From Gemmatimonadaceae bacterium (GTDB lineage Bacteria; Gemmatimonadota; Gemmatimonadetes; Gemmatimonadales; Gemmatimonadaceae), in assembly GCA_025358925.1 (NCBI GenBank), contig JANYHT010000048.1, positions 17,331-81,330 on the forward strand: DNA of 64,000 nt. The letters run 5' to 3'. How positions within the stretch are numbered: the first letter of the stretch is position 1; the number at the start of each line of letters is the position of its first letter. Position numbers and translations under genes: made by a program. Positions 59,820-64,000 of the stretch are shown piece after piece. The notes beneath the pieces were generated by a model. That model made no database searches and was not told where the DNA came from. It was given only the letters and a program-made list of their open reading frames with translations.

Positions 59820-60715
59820 CAGGTGTCGTGGGCAATACGGTAGGCGAGATTGCGGCGAGCGCCGTGCTCGTCCATCAACCGCTGGAGAATTTCGCGCGGA
59901 TGCCGCCCTTCGGCGCGTAACACCTGTGCAATTGCGGTAAAGTTTTCGTCGGTCTGCACCACAGCGTCGGCTTTGTCGAGCACCAACACAATCTCACCGC
60001 GCACCGGCGTCTGCTCGTAATACGCGGTGAGCGTGTCCAGCGTTCCGCGTTTCACGTCTTCGTACCGCTTCGTGAGCTCACGCGCGACGGCCGCACGTCG
60101 GGTCCCTCCGGCCACCTCGGCCAGATCACGAAGCGTATCGACCAACCGACTGGGCGCCTCAAAGAGCACCACCGCGTGCGGCAACTCGACTGCCATGCGC
60201 AGCATATCGCGACGTTCGCCACCCTTACGTGGAAGGAACCCCAGAATCGTGCAGGGATGCGGCGTAATACCCGACGCGACCAGTGCGGCAAGCGTGGCGG
60301 ATGCGCCGGGCACGGGCACCACGCGTATGCCAGCAGTCACTGCCGCATCAACAAGTCGCGCACCGGGATCGGACACCAGCGGCGTGCCGGCGTCGCTAAT
60401 GAGCGCGATCGCCTCACCCGCTTGCATGCGCGAAAGCAATCGCGGTGTGACCTGCGCTTCATTGTGCTCGTGCAATGCCAGCATCGGCGTGGCAATACCG
60501 TACCGTGACAACAGCGTGTGCGATTGTCGCGTGTCCTCGCAACACACGACCGTAACTTCTTGTAGCACGGCGAGGGCCCGAATGGAGATGTCGCCGAGAT
60601 GACCAATGGGTGTGCTCACCACGTGGAGCGCCCCAACGGTTGCGGCCTCGGGCAGCATGGCCTTGGCATGCGCCGCAATCGCGAGCGCGTCGTGTCCGTC
60701 TGTCATCTTCATCAA
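59819..60715 (-). CDS. rsmI: 16S rRNA (cytidine1402-2'-O)-methyltransferase
   Basis: 298 residues, of the tetrapyrrole methylase fold. Blocks: LHVVSTPIGHLGDISIRALA, VTVVCCEDTRQSHTLLSRYG, ALISDAGTPLVSDPGARLVD, VPVPGASATLAALVASG and TILGFLPRKGGERRDML, plus FEAPSRLVDTL and ARELTKRYEDVKRGTLD. It methylates C1402 in the ribosomal P site. Upstream is a short gap before trxA. It leads the DUF4159-DUF4175 series. Confidence 0.96.
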   Translation of the reverse strand: MMKMTDGHDALAIAAHAKAMLPEAATVGALHVVSTPIGHLGDISIRALAVLQEVTVVCCEDTRQSHTLLSRYGIATPMLALHEHNEAQVTPRLLSRMQAGEAIALISDAGTPLVSDPGARLVDAAVTAGIRVVPVPGASATLAALVASGITPHPCTILGFLPRKGGERRDMLRMAVELPHAVVLFEAPSRLVDTLRDLAEVAGGTRRAAVARELTKRYEDVKRGTLDTLTAYYEQTPVRGEIVLVLDKADAVVQTDENFTAIAQVLRAEGRHPREILQRLMDEHGARRNLAYRIAHDT

Positions 60716-60750
60716 ATGTATTCAGTGCAGCCTGTCATGCTGAAACACGT

Positions 60751-60779
60751 CGTGCCCGGAGCGATTGGCCCCGGGCACG
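60751..60779 (-). terminator. Hairpin between trxA and rsmI
   Basis: CGTGCCCGG pairs with CCGGGCACG. On the minus strand it is followed by ACGTGTTTC, with only a weak T-run; likely a terminator for trxA. Confidence 0.6.
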
Positions 60780-60820
60780 CGATGACGGTGGTCAAACCGC
60801 CACAGACTACGTCGTCCAAA

Positions 60821-61144
60821 TCAGGCGTGTTCTTTAAACTTCGCTTCGAGCGCGGGACGAGGCACCGCGCCGACCACTTGGTCAACCAACTTTCCGTCTT
60901 TGAAAAACAGAATGGTCGGAATCGAACGCACGTTAAATCGCGCCGCAGTTTTCTGGTTGTTGTCGACGTCGAGCTTGGCCACCTTCGCCTTGCCTGCGTA
61001 GTCAACCGCTAACTGTTCAACGATCGGCGCGATCATCCGACAGGGTGCACACCACGTGGCCCAAAAATCCACGACCGCGAGGCCCATGTGCCCTTCAATT
61101 TCCGTCGCGAAGGTATCGTCCTTTACTTCAACCGCGTTTGCCAT
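60821..61144 (-). CDS. trxA: Thioredoxin
   Basis: 107 residues. The active site is WCAPCRM (Cys32 and Cys35), preceded by AVVDFWAT and followed by the cis-Pro block SIPTILFFKDG. A normal cytoplasmic thiol-disulfide reductase, with no signal peptide. Divergent from the epimerase gene, with about 90 bp between starts. Confidence 0.97.
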   Translation of the reverse strand: MANAVEVKDDTFATEIEGHMGLAVVDFWATWCAPCRMIAPIVEQLAVDYAGKAKVAKLDVDNNQKTAARFNVRSIPTILFFKDGKLVDQVVGAVPRPALEAKFKEHA

Positions 61145-61235
61145 CGTATGCTCCGTTGCACAGGACCGAATTGCGTCGGCTCACCTGCGCGTTCCGTCAA
61201 GATTAGAATTCAGACTCAGCCCACGCCCAGATGAC

Positions 61236-61649
61236 ATGATGACTGACCCCCTCCGCCGCGGTACCCGCATTGCCCACATCGGCATCGCGGTTGATACCCT
61301 CAACGCACTCCTTCCGTTCTACCGCGACATCCTCGGCATGCCCGAGGTGTTATTGGATGACGCCGACGGCGCCACGATTGCCGGCGTTGCTGCTGGAGAA
61401 TCGCTTGTCGAACTTCTCGAAGCCAAGTCTCAAGACTCACCTATCGGAAGGTTTGTTGCGAAGCGCGGCCCTGGAATCCACCACGTGTGTTTTGCAGTCG
61501 ATGATCTGGACGACACCCTCGCGCGATGCCGAATCGCCGGACTCCGCCTCATCGATGACGTGCCTCGAATTGGCGCTGAAGGCAAACGCATTGCGTTTCT
61601 GCATCCGTCCGCCACCGGCGGCGTCCTGGTAGAACTCTCTGAATATTAG
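61236..61649 (+). CDS. mce: Methylmalonyl-CoA epimerase (glyoxalase/VOC superfamily)
   Basis: 137 residues. The VOC metal ligands are His14 in RIAHIGIAVD, Glu in SLVELLEA, His in GIHHVCFAVDDL and Glu in VLVELSEY. The LLPFYRDILGMPEV segment is typical of the epimerase, which converts D- to L-methylmalonyl-CoA in propionate breakdown. A second Met three bases on is also possible. It converges on the lipoprotein gene. Confidence 0.9.
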   Translation: MMTDPLRRGTRIAHIGIAVDTLNALLPFYRDILGMPEVLLDDADGATIAGVAAGESLVELLEAKSQDSPIGRFVAKRGPGIHHVCFAVDDLDDTLARCRIAGLRLIDDVPRIGAEGKRIAFLHPSATGGVLVELSEY

Positions 61650-61685
61650 CAGGGTGCCAACACTGTCGATGCCGCGCGCCACCCG

Positions 61686-62159
61686 TCAGCTACAAAAATC
61701 CTTGAGCGGCGCCACTTCGACGTTTTCCACCAACCATCGGCCGCCCGGACCCGGAACCGTGCTGAACACGGTCTTGGCCGACACTTGCTTTCGTTGAATT
61801 TGCACGAGGAACTGCTGATGTCCGCCGGTAAGCAATCGAGCCTGCTCTTCGGCAAAGCTCCACTTGTCATGCATGAGCAAGCACTGCATCACGACGAGGC
61901 GTTTCTCCATCTCCTCTCGCTTCATCAGATCGCGCGCCGCACCCTTATTCGTGCCCCACATGGCCGACATACCCTGCAGATCCTGCGCCTTCACGGCGGC
62001 CATGAAACCTTCAATCGCTCCGCGCGACGTGGCGGCGCCGATGCTGCCACCGGTGGTGATGGCGGTCGCGCTTGCGGGCACGACTGACGTGGTCGCCACC
62101 GTGCGGGTGCATGCGGTGATCGCAAAGAGTCCCCACAGCACAAATCCCTGACGTACCAC
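61686..62159 (-). CDS. Small lipoprotein of unknown function
   Basis: 157 residues. The GTG at 62159 follows GGAGGA; the lipobox is WGLFAITAC, and the mature part begins with Thr/Ser/Val repeats. The core (AIEGFMAAVKAQDLQGMSAM, LVVMQCLLMHDKWSFAEEQA, GRWLVENVEVAPLKDFC) resembles small NTF2-like or DUF4878-type folds, which is only an inference. Divergent from pdxJ. Confidence 0.8.
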   Translation of the reverse strand: MVRQGFVLWGLFAITACTRTVATTSVVPASATAITTGGSIGAATSRGAIEGFMAAVKAQDLQGMSAMWGTNKGAARDLMKREEMEKRLVVMQCLLMHDKWSFAEEQARLLTGGHQQFLVQIQRKQVSAKTVFSTVPGPGGRWLVENVEVAPLKDFCS

Positions 62160-62275
62160 TGACTCCTCCGCCTTCGGCGTGATTGCGAAACGTCGACACT
62201 ACGTTCGCGCGATATAGTACGATACTGCATGCGCACGCGCCGCACACGACGGACCCACCGCTGGAGTCTTCCGAG

Positions 62276-63010
62276 ATGACGTTGTATCAACGTTTGTATA
62301 TCAACATCGATCACGTGGCGACGGTTCGGCAGGCTCGAGGGAGCGTGACGCCAGACCCTGTTGCGGCCGCGCTACTGTGTGAACGCGCAGGTGCGGACGG
62401 CATTACCGCGCATTTGCGCGAAGATCGTCGTCACATGCAAGACGACGATATTCATCGACTCGCCACACAGCTGACGCGCGGATTTAACTTCGAGTGCGCG
62501 GCGACGGACGAGATGGTAGCACTCGCGCTTGCCCTCAGACCAACTGAAGTCACGTTGGTTCCCGAACGCCGCCAAGAAGTGACGACGGAAGGGGGGCTTG
62601 ACCTCGTGCGCGGCGCGGCGGTTATCGGTGCAGCCATTGCGCGTCTGAAACGCGCGGGGGTGCGCACGAGTCTGTTTATTGATCCCGACGTCGACACGGT
62701 GGAACGATCCCATGCACTGGGCGCGGACGCCGTTGAGCTACACACGGGTCAGTACGCGCGCGCGGCGGCGGATCCGCGGACGTTGCGGGCACTAGCCGCG
62801 AGCGCGACCGCCGCCGCCTCACGTGGACTCTCGGTGCATGCGGGTCATGGGCTATCGATAGAAAATGTCGGGCCCGTCGCGGTGATTCCAGAAATTGAAG
62901 AACTGAATATCGGACACGCAATCATTGGTCGCGCCATTTTTGTCGGGTTGTCTGAAGCCGTGCGCGAAATTCGCGCTGCGATGGACGCCGCTCGCCCCCA
63001 CTCCTTATGA
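62276..63010 (+). CDS. pdxJ: Pyridoxine 5'-phosphate synthase
   Basis: 244 residues. PdxJ joins 1-deoxyxylulose 5-phosphate and 3-amino-2-oxopropyl phosphate. Conserved: LYINIDHVATVRQARG, AGADGITAHLREDRRHMQDD, FECAATDEMVALALALRP, TLVPERRQEVTTEGGLD, FIDPDVDTVERS, ELHTGQYARA, VHAGHGLSIENV and EELNIGHAIIGRAIF. The ATG at 62276 begins a standard protein. The stop overlaps the next ATG. Confidence 0.97.
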   Translation: MTLYQRLYINIDHVATVRQARGSVTPDPVAAALLCERAGADGITAHLREDRRHMQDDDIHRLATQLTRGFNFECAATDEMVALALALRPTEVTLVPERRQEVTTEGGLDLVRGAAVIGAAIARLKRAGVRTSLFIDPDVDTVERSHALGADAVELHTGQYARAAADPRTLRALAASATAAASRGLSVHAGHGLSIENVGPVAVIPEIEELNIGHAIIGRAIFVGLSEAVREIRAAMDAARPHSL

Positions 63011-64000
63011 CTGTACCGCACGCCCTGCTGGAGTTCTTCCAACACGAAGCCACTGAATATCTGGATCGGCTGGATCAACTCATGGCCGATGCCGGCGAAC
63101 AATTGCCCGACGCGACAGCGTTCCTCACGCACGCACGTGCACTACGCGGCAGCGCGACCATGACGCGATTAGAAGGACTGCCAGAACTCGCGTCAACCGT
63201 TGAGCGATTGGCCACCGGACTACGAGACGGTGAGTTGCGGTGGGATCAGCGATTGCACTTCGCCGTGCGAGGTGCGCTCGTCGAACTCCGAGCACTTGTT
63301 GGCAACTCGCAACGGTGGACAGAGAGCGAGCAGCGGCGCAGTCGCACACAGTCTGTTGCACTCGCAGCGGTGGCGGCTGGGTATCTCGCCACATCAGCGC
63401 CAGCGCAGTCGCCGTCCACACAAGTCGTGCCAATCAATCGCTTCTTTCCTGAAGATGGCATGCCGGCCATTCTGCAGCGCAGTTCCGCGCCACCGATCAC
63501 TATTGCACAACGCTTCCGCAATGACATTGCTGCGGCAGCAGACGGTGTGGCGCGCGAATCGTCCGCGCTGGCCACAAGCCCGGCTGGTCCATCACGACTG
63601 GCATTGAGTGACGGTGTCCGACGCGCACTCATGGGTCTAGCGGATGTTGCGGAAAGCTATGGCGCAGCCAGTATTGCAACCTTGGCGACGCGCATGGCAC
63701 GCTCACCGCTTGAGCCATCACGGGAGCGCATGACCGTGCAATCGTTCGCACAGTTGCTTATGAATCGCGAGCTCACCGATCACGAACTCGCAGCGCGCGT
63801 CAAGGACACGACTCTCGCGTGGGCCAGCGTACGCAGTGGCGAAGGCATCGTCATCGCAACACCAGAACCAATTATTGTGCCGATTGACACGTTGCTCTAT
63901 CGCGGACACTCGGCCGTGTCGCGTGCACGCGAAGTGCGCGATGAGTTGCGCACATATTGGGAGCGCGGCAGTTTGGCCGAGCCGCGGGCGCATGCGCTCT
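63007..64000 (+). CDS. HPt-like domain protein, start only (window edge)
   Basis: The first 331 residues are visible; the gene continues past the window. The N-terminus (FFQHEATEYLDRLDQLMADA, then FLTHARALRGSATMTRLEGL) matches an HPt domain of the CheA type, but the phosphorylated His position (HxLKG) is Arg44. His42 is near but displaced. The rest is Ala-rich and helical. It overlaps pdxJ by four bases (ATGA). A CheA-like or regulatory protein is possible; a phosphotransfer role is doubtful without the histidine. Confidence 0.7.
   Translation, partial: MTVPHALLEFFQHEATEYLDRLDQLMADAGEQLPDATAFLTHARALRGSATMTRLEGLPELASTVERLATGLRDGELRWDQRLHFAVRGALVELRALVGNSQRWTESEQRRSRTQSVALAAVAAGYLATSAPAQSPSTQVVPINRFFPEDGMPAILQRSSAPPITIAQRFRNDIAAAADGVARESSALATSPAGPSRLALSDGVRRALMGLADVAESYGAASIATLATRMARSPLEPSRERMTVQSFAQLLMNRELTDHELAARVKDTTLAWASVRSGEGIVIATPEPIIVPIDTLLYRGHSAVSRAREVRDELRTYWERGSLAEPRAHAL

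Overview
The window is a dense stretch of Gram-negative bacterial chromosome with moderately high GC, many GTG and TTG starts and many 1-4 nt gene overlaps. Its mix of genes points to Gemmatimonadota: secreted and lipoprotein M28 peptidases, a DUF2723 membrane protein, a TonB-plug protein without a barrel, a Minf_1886-family protein, a DUF4159/DUF4175 pair, and Ig-like and BIG2 lipoproteins. This assignment is an inference from gene families; there is no 16S rRNA gene here. I saw no prophage, insertion sequence or CRISPR array.

Layout. Positions 1-7,224 hold the end of an unidentified gene, an RND efflux pair (permease then fusion protein, minus strand), a decayed DUF3179 gene, and malQ. Positions 7,325-11,284 hold a plus-strand run: a small secreted protein, an M28 peptidase, an arylamine N-acetyltransferase-like enzyme and a HAD phosphatase. 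This run ends at a long perfect inverted repeat facing two CAU tRNAs. Positions 25,985 down to 11,658 form one nearly gapless minus-strand series of 14 genes: thiolase, CPBP protease, 3-hydroxyacyl-CoA dehydrogenase, acyl-CoA dehydrogenase, leucine-type dehydrogenase, rpiB, glyA, a Minf_1886 protein, nnr, a propeller lipoprotein, thiL, plsC, eno and an ftsB-like gene. Positions 26,081-30,353 carry a creatininase-family protein and thrS coupled to a GGDEF protein.

Positions 30,478-40,393 carry a plus-strand set: a BON-domain protein, valS, an Ig-like lipoprotein, a HAD-IIIA phosphatase, purN, purH, DUF2723 and tRNA-Ser(UGA). Positions 40,425-47,780 contain surface proteins (a plug/TonB fusion, a BIG2 lipoprotein, a YCF48-like propeller), a second M28 peptidase, tRNA-Ser(GCU) and gltX. 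Positions 60,715 down to 48,092 form an eight-gene minus-strand series: rsmI, DUF4159, DUF4175, a TPR protein, a secreted protein, a RadC/JAB-DinG helicase fusion, a FAH hydrolase and a Pro-rich membrane protein. The end carries trxA, a methylmalonyl-CoA epimerase-like gene, a lipoprotein, pdxJ and the start of a degenerate HPt-domain protein.

The core metabolic genes fit an aerobic or facultative heterotroph that degrades branched-chain amino acids and acyl-CoAs, makes purines de novo and makes PLP by the DXP-dependent route. No clear new defence or mobile system is visible. The most unusual items are the JAB-DinG fusion, the plug/TonB fusion, the DUF3179 pseudogene and the HPt-like domain that lacks its histidine.
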